Positions 24,150-31,114 of a stretch of DNA of 32,604 nt are shown here, piece after piece. Below the pieces are notes generated by a model that ran no database searches, was not told where the DNA came from, and saw nothing but the letters and a program-made list of their open reading frames with translations. This stretch comes from an uncultured Clostridia bacterium (GTDB lineage: Bacteria; Bacillota; Clostridia; Saccharofermentanales; Saccharofermentanaceae): NCBI GenBank assembly GCA_937876985.1, contig CALEFT010000047.1, forward strand, positions 1-32,604, given 5' to 3'. Numbering within the stretch: position 1 is the stretch's first letter; each line of letters begins with the position of its first letter. A program made the translations under genes and the position numbers.

Positions 24150-25274
24150 ATGAAGATTGGTTGTACCAAAGAACTCAAGAACCACGAATACCGTGTTGGC
24201 CTTATGCCTTCTAACGTAGCGATTCTCGTCAAAGAAGGACACGAAGTATATATCGAATCTCACGCTGGTGAAGGCGCAGGCTTCGAAGATAACGAATACA
24301 TTGCCGCTGGCGCACAAGTTATCGATGATGCTGCAACAATCTTTGCTACATGCGACATGATTATCAAGGTAAAGGAACCAGAAGAATGCGAATGGGACCT
24401 CCTACGTCCAGGTCAGATTCTCTACACATATCTCCACCTTGCACCAAACCCTAAGCTTACTAACCTACTTCTCGAGCGTAAGGTTAAGGCTGTAGCATAC
24501 GAGACAATCACTGATGCAGACGGAAATCTACCATGTCTTCGCCCAATGAGCCAGATTGCTGGTAAGCTCTCCATCCAAGAAGGTGCCAAGTACCTCGAGA
24601 AGCGTTTTGGTGGACGCGGACTTCTCCTTGGTGGTGTACCAGGTGTAAAGCACGGTAAGATTGTTATCTTAGGTGGTGGTATTGCTGGTATCAACGCAGC
24701 TAAGGCCGCTGTAGGAATCGGTGCTGACGTTACTTTACTCGACATTAATCTTACTAGACTTGGCTACATTGACGATATCTTCGGCTCACATGTAGAGACA
24801 CTCTATTCCTCAGAAGCAAATATTTGCGACTCACTTCGTGAAGCAGATCTTGTTATCGGCTCTGTACTTATCCCAGGTGGTAGCACACCAAAGCTAATCC
24901 GTCGCGACCATCTAAAGCTCATGAAGAAGGGTGCAGTTATCGTAGACATCGCTATCGACCAGGGTGGTTGCTGCGAATCTAGCCACGTTACAACTCATGA
25001 CGATCCAGTATTCGTAGAAGAGGGCATCGTTCACTACTGCGTAGGAAATATGCCAGGTGCAGTTCCATACACATCAACAATCGCACTTCTTAATGAGACA
25101 TTCCGTTATGCGAACATCATCGCTAACAAGGGTCTCGAGTATGCTGTTGCATCTAACGAAGGTCTTGCAAACGGCCTTAACACATATCACGGTCACTGCA
25201 CAAACAAGAATCTTGCAGATTCTCTTGGTATTGAATTTGTTGCTCCACACGATGCTATTCATGTAAACGACTAA
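24150..25274 (+). CDS. ald: Alanine dehydrogenase
   Basis: Interconverts L-alanine and pyruvate plus ammonia with NAD. 374 residues, the family's usual length. The N-terminus MKIGCTKELKNHEYRVGL carries the pyruvate-binding Arg15; catalytic Lys75 (KVKEP) and His96 (YLHLAP) are present; the NAD fold has VILGGGIAGINAAK near 170-184, and DIAIDQGGC and NMPGAVPYTST follow. ATG at 24150 has AAGGAGG upstream. It ends in its own terminator. With nifJ it links amino-acid nitrogen to the pyruvate pool, as either a catabolic or a redox-balancing step. Confidence 0.97.
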   Translation: MKIGCTKELKNHEYRVGLMPSNVAILVKEGHEVYIESHAGEGAGFEDNEYIAAGAQVIDDAATIFATCDMIIKVKEPEECEWDLLRPGQILYTYLHLAPNPKLTNLLLERKVKAVAYETITDADGNLPCLRPMSQIAGKLSIQEGAKYLEKRFGGRGLLLGGVPGVKHGKIVILGGGIAGINAAKAAVGIGADVTLLDINLTRLGYIDDIFGSHVETLYSSEANICDSLREADLVIGSVLIPGGSTPKLIRRDHLKLMKKGAVIVDIAIDQGGCCESSHVTTHDDPVFVEEGIVHYCVGNMPGAVPYTSTIALLNETFRYANIIANKGLEYAVASNEGLANGLNTYHGHCTNKNLADSLGIEFVAPHDAIHVND

Positions 25275-25316
25275 TTCACTAATACCAACAAGAAGATACA
25301 AATAGATATTTTTAAT

Positions 25317-25352
25317 AAAGACTGTCTCATAACATCGTGAGGCAGTCTTTTT
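25317..25352. terminator. Terminator after ald, possibly bidirectional
   Basis: AAAGACTG-T-CTCA, eight-base loop, TGAG-G-CAGTCTTT followed by TTTTT on the plus strand. It also lies 15 bases after the end of the minus-strand lipoprotein gene, and the opposite strand has a short T-run (CTTTATTAAAAA). Confidence 0.88.
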
Positions 25353-25366
25353 GACTCTTAACTTAT

Positions 25367-26089
25367 TCATATCTCAGGTAATCCAAGATCGCGGATGAAT
25401 GCTTCCATATCTTCTCTACATATTTCGTTGTCGGTTGCAATATCAGAAACAATCATGAAATCGCCTGCAAAATAGTAAAAACCTATCCATTGAAATTTAC
25501 TGCTTTCTAAACCGTACATTGTTACAAATGACTCGGCTACTTGTAGGCTATCTTGAGTAGCAATCGCAAAATCCTCAACTCCATTTATGTAGAAATAACA
25601 ATAGAAATAATCCTCTTCATTGATAACCCTAACAAACGAATCATCTGATAATGTATTTTCCTCTAGATTCTCATTAACCAAGGAAAAGAATTCATTTTGA
25701 ATTTCTTCTCTAGCTTCCTCACTTGGTAAAACTTGATATAGGCAATTCACAAAATACGGATATTCATACACTGTATACCCAACCGTATCTAAGAATTGAT
25801 CTGTTTGACCATAATGGATATCAGAGAACATAATTTCTCCATTAGCAGATTCGAAATTCTTTTCAAGGATGTAGGCAAATTCACTAGGTGTATATATAGC
25901 CGGAGTGTATATGCTGGTAAGACTACTAGTATCTAATGGTGCTTCTGTGCTTGTTGTAAAAGATTCAATTGTAGTACTGCTTTCCAACTCTACAGTAGTG
26001 CTACTTTCCGACGTAGCAGGAGTTTTGCTACAAGCTAATAAGGAAATCGAAGCAATAATTAGTAATACACATGTGACTATTTTCTTCAT
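25367..26089 (-). CDS. Lipoprotein with Ser/Thr-rich linker, unknown function
   Basis: 240 residues. Signal peptide MKKIVTCVLLIIASISLLAC with lipobox LLAC (Cys 20), a Ser/Thr/Glu linker at 21-60, then an acidic folded domain of about 180 residues with many aromatic residues that I do not recognise. Start at 26089 because GGTGGGGG lies just upstream and the alternative is a TTG. Convergent with ald across a shared terminator. An extended -10 (TGGTATAAT, 26199-26191) lies about 100 bases upstream. Same architecture as the proteins at 3358 and 4325. Confidence 0.85.
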   Translation of the reverse strand: MKKIVTCVLLIIASISLLACSKTPATSESSTTVELESSTTIESFTTSTEAPLDTSSLTSIYTPAIYTPSEFAYILEKNFESANGEIMFSDIHYGQTDQFLDTVGYTVYEYPYFVNCLYQVLPSEEAREEIQNEFFSLVNENLEENTLSDDSFVRVINEEDYFYCYFYINGVEDFAIATQDSLQVAESFVTMYGLESSKFQWIGFYYFAGDFMIVSDIATDNEICREDMEAFIRDLGLPEI

Positions 26090-26190
26090 AATAACCCCCA
26101 CCAAATAGAATTAACTTCATAATAATATGCGTTTTGTTGATTGGTTTATCTTCTTATGGAAATCATTTTCTCACATCCCCATATGTAATT

Positions 26191-26199
26191 ATTATACCA
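26191..26199 (-). promoter_or_regulatory. Extended -10 promoter element for the lipoprotein at 26089
   Basis: The minus strand reads TGGTATAAT. No -35 consensus was found 16-18 bases upstream. Confidence 0.4.
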
Positions 26200-26339
26200 A
26201 AACAATTCGACGTTACACTTTATTGTAACAACCAAACAATTGCCCTTGTTTTCTGCTAGGAATGCTAAGCTTTTCGAAATGGGAGGAAATATACTCTGGG
26301 TGCAAGAATTTTCTTGACACTAATGAAAGGAGAATACTT

Positions 26340-26531
26340 ATGTCAAAATATAGATGTAAAAGATGCACTTACAGTTACGACGATGAGCTAGGCGAGATTG
26401 AGAGTGGAATCGTGCCTGGTACGGACTTTGTAAGCCTCAAGTATCGCGAATACACCTGTCCGATGTGCGGCGGACTATGGGATGAATTCGAGCTTGTCGA
26501 GGAGGTGGAGAATAATGCGTTATCGGATTAA
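26340..26531 (+). CDS. Rubredoxin-like protein
   Basis: 63 residues with a single-iron rubredoxin knuckle pair: C6-x2-C9 (YRCKRC) and C40-x2-C43 (YTCPMCGG), with the SGIVPGTDF loop of rubredoxins between them and DEFE after. The usual DWVCP is replaced by REYTCP, and the first knuckle reads CKRCTYSYD rather than CxxCGYxYD. Rubredoxins carry single electrons in anaerobes, often to peroxide- or oxygen-reducing enzymes. ATG at 26340 has AAAGGAG upstream; the frame stays open to 26262 without one. A GCTTTTCGA motif lies 64 bases upstream. Its end overlaps the next gene by 17 bases. Confidence 0.85.
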   Translation: MSKYRCKRCTYSYDDELGEIESGIVPGTDFVSLKYREYTCPMCGGLWDEFELVEEVENNALSD

Positions 26532-26757
26532 TTCGACTGAGTACTCGCACGACATTGGCGACTCAAAAGAGCCCAAAAACCGCATCACCAACACTGACCG
26601 CGAGCCGGAAACATTTGATTCTGATGCAAAGACGAATTCTCGAGATAAACAGGTGTCAATGTTCGGCAACAAGAAAGAACTCTTCAGCCAAATGACCTAT
26701 GACGAATTCGTTGAAGCAGAACGTGCTAGCAAAGACAAGTCTGGCCAAAGAGATTAA
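26515..26757 (+). CDS. Small hydrophilic protein of unknown function, coupled to rubredoxin gene
   Basis: 80 residues, very polar, with a disordered middle (20-48, rich in Asn, Asp, Lys, Glu, Thr) and a C-terminal helical patch KKELFSQMTYDEFVEAERASKD. No cysteines, no membrane helix. I do not recognise it. ATG at 26515 lies inside the rubredoxin gene in another frame, with GGAGGTGGAG upstream, so translation is probably coupled. The coupling suggests it works with the rubredoxin, but nothing in the sequence says how. Confidence 0.65.
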   Translation: MRYRINSTEYSHDIGDSKEPKNRITNTDREPETFDSDAKTNSRDKQVSMFGNKKELFSQMTYDEFVEAERASKDKSGQRD

Positions 26758-26813
26758 CCCTCCATAGACTTGCTTGAACTCATTCTATTTCTCATAAAGA
26801 AAGGTTTTATAGC

Positions 26814-26851
26814 AAAAAAAGACCACGCCCAGGAATTCCTGACGCGAGGTC
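26814..26851 (-). terminator. Rho-independent terminator of the ribosomal protein cluster
   Basis: Stem GACC-A-CGC ... CAGGAATTCCTG ... GCG-A-GGTC at 26821-26851, followed on the minus strand by seven T. It lies about 35 bases after the rplL stop codon. Confidence 0.88.
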
Positions 26852-26886
26852 GATTTTGTGAATAGTTAGATTAGAGAAGTAATAAA

Positions 26887-27264
26887 TTACTTGAGCTCCA
26901 TCTCAGCACCAGCCTCTTCGAGCTTCTTCATGAGAGCCTCAGCCTCATCCTTAGAAACGCCCTCCTTGATAGCCTTAGGTGCAGACTCAACAAGCTCCTT
27001 AGCTTCCTTAAGTCCAAGACCGCAAGCATCCTTAACAGCCTTGATAACGTTCATCTTGGAAGCACCAAAGCTCTTCATGAATACTGTGAACTCTGTCTTC
27101 TCTGCCTCAGCAGCAGCACCAGCACCAGCTGCAGGTGCAGCAACAGCCATAGCTGCAGCAGATACGCCAAACTCCTCTTCAATTGCCTTCTCGAGCTCGA
27201 AAAGGTCCATAACTGACAATGTCTTAATATCTTCGAGAATCTTTGTTACAATCTCACTAGCCAT
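26887..27264 (-). CDS. rplL: 50S ribosomal protein L7/L12
   Basis: 125 residues. N-terminal dimerisation and L10-binding helices (1-35), an Ala/Gly-rich hinge (36-52, AMAVAAPAAGAG) and the C-terminal factor-binding domain (KTEFTVFMKSFGASKMNVIKAVK, GLGLKEAKELVESAP). Multiple copies on L10 form the stalk that recruits elongation factors. GGAGG precedes the ATG. It follows rplJ by 52 bases and ends at the cluster terminator. Confidence 0.98.
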   Translation of the reverse strand: MASEIVTKILEDIKTLSVMDLFELEKAIEEEFGVSAAAMAVAAPAAGAGAAAEAEKTEFTVFMKSFGASKMNVIKAVKDACGLGLKEAKELVESAPKAIKEGVSKDEAEALMKKLEEAGAEMELK

Positions 27265-27316
27265 TTTAAAATTTCCTCCATTTTTTAGTCTAGATTTTTG
27301 TTTTGTTCTTTAAGCA

Positions 27317-27937
27317 TTACGCTTCTACTGATGCTTCAACAGTCTCTTCTGCTGGAGCTTCTTCTGCAGCAGGTGCTTCTTCTGTAGCAGCCTCGGCAGT
27401 TGCCTCCTCTGCAGCAGCTTCTACAACTGGTGCTGCGCCACCGTTCTCTTCTGCCTTCTCAGCAACAGCCTTGATGAGCATAGCGAGCTTTGTAAATGGG
27501 AAAAGCAAGCCATAAACAACCTGACCGTAGAGAACTTCCTTGTCTGGTACCTTGGAAAGAGCAACGATCTCATCAACTGATGCAGCCTTGCCTTCGATAG
27601 CACCACCCTTAATTGTAAGAACCTCGTACTCGTCAGCAAACTTTGCAATAATCTTTGCTGGAGCGATGAGATTTTCAGAATAAGCTACTGCTGTAGGTCC
27701 TGCGAAAATGTCGTCTAGTCCCTCGATACCGAGCTCCTTGAAAACAAGACGCAATGTTGTGTTCTTAACTACCTGGTACTTAACTTCGTTCTTACGTAGT
27801 TCATTACGCATGTTTGTATCCTGCTCTACTGTAAGTCCACGAGCGGAAACAAATACGAATGTAGCGGCACCCTTGTAAGCTTCAACAAGATCAGCAACAA
27901 CCTGCTTCTTAGCAGCTAGAATCTTCTCACTTGGCAT
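27317..27937 (-). CDS. rplJ: 50S ribosomal protein L10 with acidic C-terminal extension
   Basis: 206 residues; standard bacterial L10 is about 165-175. Residues 1-163 are a normal L10 (rRNA-binding domain with AKKQVVADLVEAYKGA, and the FPFTKLAMLIKAV region leading to the L7/L12-binding helix). Residues 164-206 are an Ala/Glu/Thr-only tail. Start 27937 (MPSEKILAAK) has AAGGAGG upstream; a longer frame to 27991 is the leader terminator, not protein. Preceded by an L10 leader, so expression is probably set by L10 binding its own mRNA. Confidence 0.97.
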   Translation of the reverse strand: MPSEKILAAKKQVVADLVEAYKGAATFVFVSARGLTVEQDTNMRNELRKNEVKYQVVKNTTLRLVFKELGIEGLDDIFAGPTAVAYSENLIAPAKIIAKFADEYEVLTIKGGAIEGKAASVDEIVALSKVPDKEVLYGQVVYGLLFPFTKLAMLIKAVAEKAEENGGAAPVVEAAAEEATAEAATEEAPAAEEAPAEETVEASVEA

Positions 27938-27967
27938 TTGTGGTTTCCTCCTTGTTAGAATATATAA

Positions 27968-28090
27968 AAACCCCTCATGCCCAGAAGACATAAGGGGTAC
28001 TTAGAAATCTTATCTTAAGTTCCTTACCTCGGTAGGCCACTTCAAATGAAGTAATTAAGTTTCCGCCTACTGTCTCTGGCATTGAATGGA
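27968..28090 (-). ncRNA. L10 leader (rplJ autoregulatory element)
   Basis: The minus strand upstream of rplJ has the Gram-positive L10-leader hallmarks: AGACAGTAGGCGG, a hairpin, then GGCCTACCGAGGTAA, and finally an attenuator hairpin ACCCCTTATG ... CATGAGGGGT followed by TTTTT (27966-27998). Known elements of this kind bind L10(L12)4 and stop transcription before rplJ. Borders are approximate. Confidence 0.85.
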
Positions 28091-28109
28091 TAATTATTGA
28101 ATTTTGTTT

Positions 28110-28140
28110 GGCTTCGTAGGTGTTATTCACCTATAAAGCC
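28110..28140 (-). other. Strong hairpin between rplA and the L10 leader
   Basis: GGCTT-TA-TAGGTG, loop AATAA, CACCTA-CG-AAGCC. It lies 27 bases after the rplA stop codon but is followed by AAACAAAATT, not T-rich sequence, so a processing site, 3' protection or the base of the L10 leader is more likely than termination. Confidence 0.5.
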
Positions 28141-28166
28141 TAGACATAATACTCTATATTGAGTAA

Positions 28167-28859
28167 TTATGCAAGCTTTGATGTGTTAACCTTCACACCT
28201 GGACCCATTGTAGATGCAATAGTAACAGACTTAAGGTACTGTCCCTTTGCAGCTGCTGGCTTAGCCTTGATGATAGCATCCATGATTGTCTTGAAGTTCT
28301 CTTCGAGCTTCTCCTGACCAAAGGAAACCTTTCCAATTGGGCAGTGGATGATGTTTGTCTTATCAAGACGATACTCAATCTTACCAGCCTTGATGTCGTT
28401 GATAGCCTTTGTTACGTCCATTGTAACTGTACCAGACTTAGGGTTTGGCATGAGACCCTTAGGACCCAAAACCTTACCGATACGTCCTACAACACCCATC
28501 ATGTCAGGTGTAGCAACAACTACATCGAAATCAAACCAGTTCTCAGACTGAATCTTTGTTACCATATCCTCAGCACCAACATAATCTGCACCAGCTGCTG
28601 TAGCCTCGTCAGCCTTTGGTCCCTTAGCGAATACGAGAACCTTCTTTGTACGACCAGTACCGTGTGGAAGTACTACTGCACCTCTAACCTGCTGGTCAGC
28701 GTGTCTTGAGTCTACACCCAAGCGAACGTGAAGTTCTACAGTCTCATCAAACTTAGCCTTACCTGTCTCCTGTACAAGACGAATAGCCTCGGAAGGATCG
28801 TAGGCTGTTGACTTTTCTACGAGCTTTGTGAGCTCTGTATATCTCTTGCCTTTGTTCAT
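28167..28859 (-). CDS. rplA: 50S ribosomal protein L1
   Basis: 230 residues, normal length. MNKGKRYTELTKLVEKS, VELHVRLGVDSRHADQQVRGAVVLPHGTG, the lid domain with VGRIGKVLGPKGLMPNPKSGTVT, and TIASTMGPGVKVN at the end are all conserved. L1 forms the mobile stalk at the E site and, in many bacteria, represses its own rplK-rplA mRNA. GGAGG precedes the ATG. 18 bases after rplK. Confidence 0.98.
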   Translation of the reverse strand: MNKGKRYTELTKLVEKSTAYDPSEAIRLVQETGKAKFDETVELHVRLGVDSRHADQQVRGAVVLPHGTGRTKKVLVFAKGPKADEATAAGADYVGAEDMVTKIQSENWFDFDVVVATPDMMGVVGRIGKVLGPKGLMPNPKSGTVTMDVTKAINDIKAGKIEYRLDKTNIIHCPIGKVSFGQEKLEENFKTIMDAIIKAKPAAAKGQYLKSVTIASTMGPGVKVNTSKLA

Positions 28860-28877
28860 TTGTCTTTTCCTCCGCTA

Positions 28878-29303
28878 TTATCTTTCTACTACGATACCCA
28901 TGCTGCGAGCAGTACCTGCTACCATCTCAGCACAAGCCTCTACGCTTGCTGCATTTGTATCTGGCATCTTGATCTCAGCAATCTTAAGGCACTCTGCCCA
29001 AGAGATCTTTGCTACCTTCTGTGTATTTGGCTTACCAGAACCACTCTCGATGTTACATGACTTCTTGAGCAATACTGGTACCGGTGGAGTCTTTGTGATG
29101 AAAGAGAAAGAACGATCTGCATAAACAGTAATAACTACTGGAATTACGAGACCTGCGTCCTTTGCTGTTCTCTCGTTAAACTCTTTTACGAACTGCGCGA
29201 TGTTCAAACCGTGCTGTCCAAGAGCTGGTCCAACCGGTGGCGCTGGTGTTGCTTTACCAGCAGGAATCTGAAGCTTTACATAACCTGCTACTTTCTTTGC
29301 CAT
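28878..29303 (-). CDS. rplK: 50S ribosomal protein L11
   Basis: 141 residues, exactly the usual length with start at 29303 (MAKKVAGYVKLQIPAGKA), which has GGGAGG eight bases upstream; a GTG at 29312 is less likely. The Pro-rich PAPPVGPALGQHGLNI N-terminus and KTPPVPVLLKKS are conserved. It binds the GTPase-associated region of 23S rRNA, is the target region of thiopeptides and is needed for RelA-type stringent sensing. Confidence 0.98.
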   Translation of the reverse strand: MAKKVAGYVKLQIPAGKATPAPPVGPALGQHGLNIAQFVKEFNERTAKDAGLVIPVVITVYADRSFSFITKTPPVPVLLKKSCNIESGSGKPNTQKVAKISWAECLKIAEIKMPDTNAASVEACAEMVAGTARSMGIVVER

Positions 29304-29336
29304 AATGGCCACCTCCCAATTTTTGGTTTTAATCTT

Positions 29337-29385
29337 GCAGCAATCTTATCCCTTGCTGCTATATTTATCTTCGCCTATAAGGCGA
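29337..29385 (-). promoter_or_regulatory. Two leader hairpins upstream of rplK
   Basis: GCAGCAA / TTGCTGC (29337-29343 and 29353-29359) and TCGCC-loop-GGCGA (29371-29385) lie between nusG and rplK. This is where L1 binds the rplK-rplA leader in other bacteria; I could not match the consensus, so the role is inferred. Confidence 0.35.
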
Positions 29386-29402
29386 CTTGGATAAGCTATT
29401 TA

Positions 29403-29963
29403 TTATAGTCTAACAACCTGTGTTAGTCCTAGTTCTACTGGTGTCTCACGTCCAAGTGCGGATACGCGAACTGTCACCATCTGCTTCTCAAGGTCAATCT
29501 TCTCAACCTTTGTAACTGTATCTGCGAAGATTCCTGTTACGATTCTAACTGTATCGCCAACCTCATAGTCAACCTCTGTAAGAACCTCTACCTCTTCCTC
29601 GCCAGATGTAACGCCCATCTTAAGTAGGTCGTCGTCTGTCATTGGATCTGGTCTGTTAGCATTTGCACCAACGAAGCCTGTAACACCACGTGTGTTACGA
29701 ACGATAAACCAAATCTCCTCATTGTAGACCATCTTTACGAAAACATAACCTGGGAAACGCTTACGCTTTACTGTCTCGCGCTTAGGATTTCCGTTTCTGT
29801 CTTCCTTTACCTCAACTACATCCTCAGTAACAACAAGTACTTCCTGAATGTAATCCTGTAGCCCGCGATTTTCCACGAGCTTATCTAAAGTAGTCTTTAC
29901 CTTCATCTCATAGCCTGAGTATGTATGAATTACATACCACTTAGCTTCTAATTGCTCGGACAT
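29403..29963 (-). CDS. nusG: Transcription termination/antitermination factor NusG
   Basis: 186 residues. The NGN domain (AKWYVIHTYSGYEMKVKTTL, KRKRFPGYVFVKMV, ITRNTRGVTGFVG-like segment) is followed by a KOW domain near 130-186 (YEVGDTVRIVTGIFADTVTKVEKI). It binds RNA polymerase and links it to Rho or the leading ribosome. AAGGAG precedes the ATG at 29963. Gene order secE-nusG-rplK is standard. Confidence 0.97.
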   Translation of the reverse strand: MSEQLEAKWYVIHTYSGYEMKVKTTLDKLVENRGLQDYIQEVLVVTEDVVEVKEDRNGNPKRETVKRKRFPGYVFVKMVYNEEIWFIVRNTRGVTGFVGANANRPDPMTDDDLLKMGVTSGEEEVEVLTEVDYEVGDTVRIVTGIFADTVTKVEKIDLEKQMVTVRVSALGRETPVELGLTQVVRL

Positions 29964-30008
29964 CGAACTTTCTCCTTATATGTAAAGAATAAAGTAACAA
30001 GCAATATA

Positions 30009-30347
30009 TTAAGCTTCTTCGCTTGTTGCCTCTGCTTCTGTCTCTGTTGCCTCAGTTGTTGCCTCAGTTGCTTCAGTAGTTGCTACTGTTGTAGGAGCTG
30101 TTGGAGCAGCTGTTGCTACTGTTGTCTCCTCTACGATCTCGTAGAAACCAGTAACCTCAAGTCCCTTTCTCACAATGAAATCCGTTGCATAAAGGAAAAT
30201 TGCGAAGAAAGCGATCATAACTAGTACAACCACGGATGTCTTCTTGAGCTTTTCCTTAGAAGGCCAGATAACTCTCTTAAGTTCAATTCTAACTTCCTTG
30301 AAATACTGACCAATTCTCTTGAAGATATTCTTTTTCTTCTCAGCCAT
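30009..30347 (-). CDS. secE: Preprotein translocase subunit SecE with Thr/Glu-rich C-terminal tail
   Basis: 112 residues, against about 60-75 for a typical single-helix SecE. Residues 1-36 are the amphipathic part with YFKEVRIELKRVIWPSKE, 37-57 the membrane helix, up to about 72 a short external segment, and 73-112 a low-complexity tail (TTVATAAPTAPTTVATTEAT and similar). SecE is N-in/C-out, so the tail should lie outside the membrane. Its composition matches the linkers of the lipoproteins in this window. GAGG lies eight bases before the ATG. Sits between rpmG and nusG as usual. Confidence 0.95.
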   Translation of the reverse strand: MAEKKKNIFKRIGQYFKEVRIELKRVIWPSKEKLKKTSVVVLVMIAFFAIFLYATDFIVRKGLEVTGFYEIVEETTVATAAPTAPTTVATTEATEATTEATETEAEATSEEA

Positions 30348-30378
30348 TTTATTTACCTCAACTCAAATCGCACAAGGA

Positions 30379-30543
30379 TTACTTTGTTTCCTTGTGAACT
30401 GTGTGCTTACGACAGAAACGGCAGTACTTCTTAAGCTCGAGTCTCTCCGAATCATTCTTCTTGTTCTTGTATGTCTGATAATTTCTCTGCTTGCACTCCT
30501 CGCATGCGAGTGTAAGCTTATCACGTGCACCAGCCTTTGCCAT
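30379..30543 (-). CDS. rpmG: 50S ribosomal protein L33, zinc-ribbon form
   Basis: 54 residues with C14-x2-C17 and C41-x2-C44, the zinc-binding (C+) form of L33. Start at 30543 because GGAGGTG lies upstream; the frame is open to 30609 without a site. First gene of the rpmG-secE-nusG transcript, about 100 bases after a strong promoter. Confidence 0.96.
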   Translation of the reverse strand: MAKAGARDKLTLACEECKQRNYQTYKNKKNDSERLELKKYCRFCRKHTVHKETK

Positions 30544-30642
30544 AATTGAACACCTCCAAAATCTAATAATCTCTCTTATTTCAACAATGTGTAACACATT
30601 TTCTTGCAATAAAAAAAGACCTCTATGGGTTTAGCGCATTGA

Positions 30643-30671
30643 ATTTTATCACGGTAAAACTCAAGTGTCAA
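30643..30671 (-). promoter_or_regulatory. Strong promoter of the rpmG-secE-nusG cluster
   Basis: On the minus strand TTGACA (perfect), 17-base spacer, TAAAAT. The best sigma-A match in the window. Confidence 0.82.
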
Positions 30672-30723
30672 CCAACAAAATAGTATATATAAAGTATTTA
30701 TCTAAGTTTTGCTTTCTTGCGCG

Positions 30724-30746
30724 CTCGAAAAGCGCTTCTTTTCGAG
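30724..30746. repeat. Perfect inverted repeat CTCGAAAAG / CTTTTCGAG
   Basis: Nine-base arms with loop CGCTT between hisE and the rpmG promoter. No T-run on the minus strand after it (GCGCGCAAGAAAGC), so it is a poor terminator for hisE. Third inverted pair of the recurrent motif. Confidence 0.7.
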
Positions 30747-30769
30747 AAGGGCGAAGAAAAACCCGAATT

Positions 30770-31045
30770 TTATCTTCTGCTCTTAAGCTCTGCTTCGAGC
30801 TCTTCTAGGCTAATGCCCATCTCTACCATAAGCACGAGCAAGTGGTACTCGAGGTCTGCAATCTCGCCGATTACCTCTGACTTGTCCTTCTTTGCTGCAG
30901 CAATTGCTGTCTCAACAGCTTCCTCGCCAACCTTCTTTGCAATCTTCTCTACACCCTTATCCATAAGGTAATTTGTGTAAGAGTTCTCCACTGGGTTGTT
31001 CTTACGGTCAACGATTACTTCGTATAGTTCCTTGATAATATCCAT
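30770..31045 (-). CDS. hisE: Phosphoribosyl-ATP pyrophosphatase
   Basis: Second step of histidine synthesis, PR-ATP to PR-AMP plus pyrophosphate. 91 residues with the all-alpha NTP-pyrophosphatase pattern: NSYTNYLMDKG, the metal-binding GEEAVETAIAA and the second acidic helix EVIGEIADLEYHLLVLM. Free-standing, as expected since the HisI partner is fused to HisF instead. AAGGGG precedes the ATG. Last gene of the visible histidine operon. Confidence 0.95.
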   Translation of the reverse strand: MDIIKELYEVIVDRKNNPVENSYTNYLMDKGVEKIAKKVGEEAVETAIAAAKKDKSEVIGEIADLEYHLLVLMVEMGISLEELEAELKSRR

Positions 31046-31114
31046 CTTGTTCCCCTTTCTAATCTTATAAATTCATTATTATTCTTGTTGTTTGTATGTT
31101 CAAATAGCTTGAAC

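Noticed and set aside
27938..27991. N-terminal extension of L10
   Set aside because: The extra codons translate the attenuator hairpin and T-run of the L10 leader, and AAGGAGG sits inside them just before the ATG at 27937.
30348..30378. tRNA-Trp gene between rpmG and secE, common in Gram-positives
   Set aside because: The gap is only 31 bases, too short for a tRNA; no tRNA cloverleaf was seen elsewhere in the window.
30611..30632. T-run in the rpmG leader as a terminator
   Set aside because: The seven T on the minus strand have no stable stem before them, and the sequence lies in the 5' leader of rpmG between its promoter and start codon.
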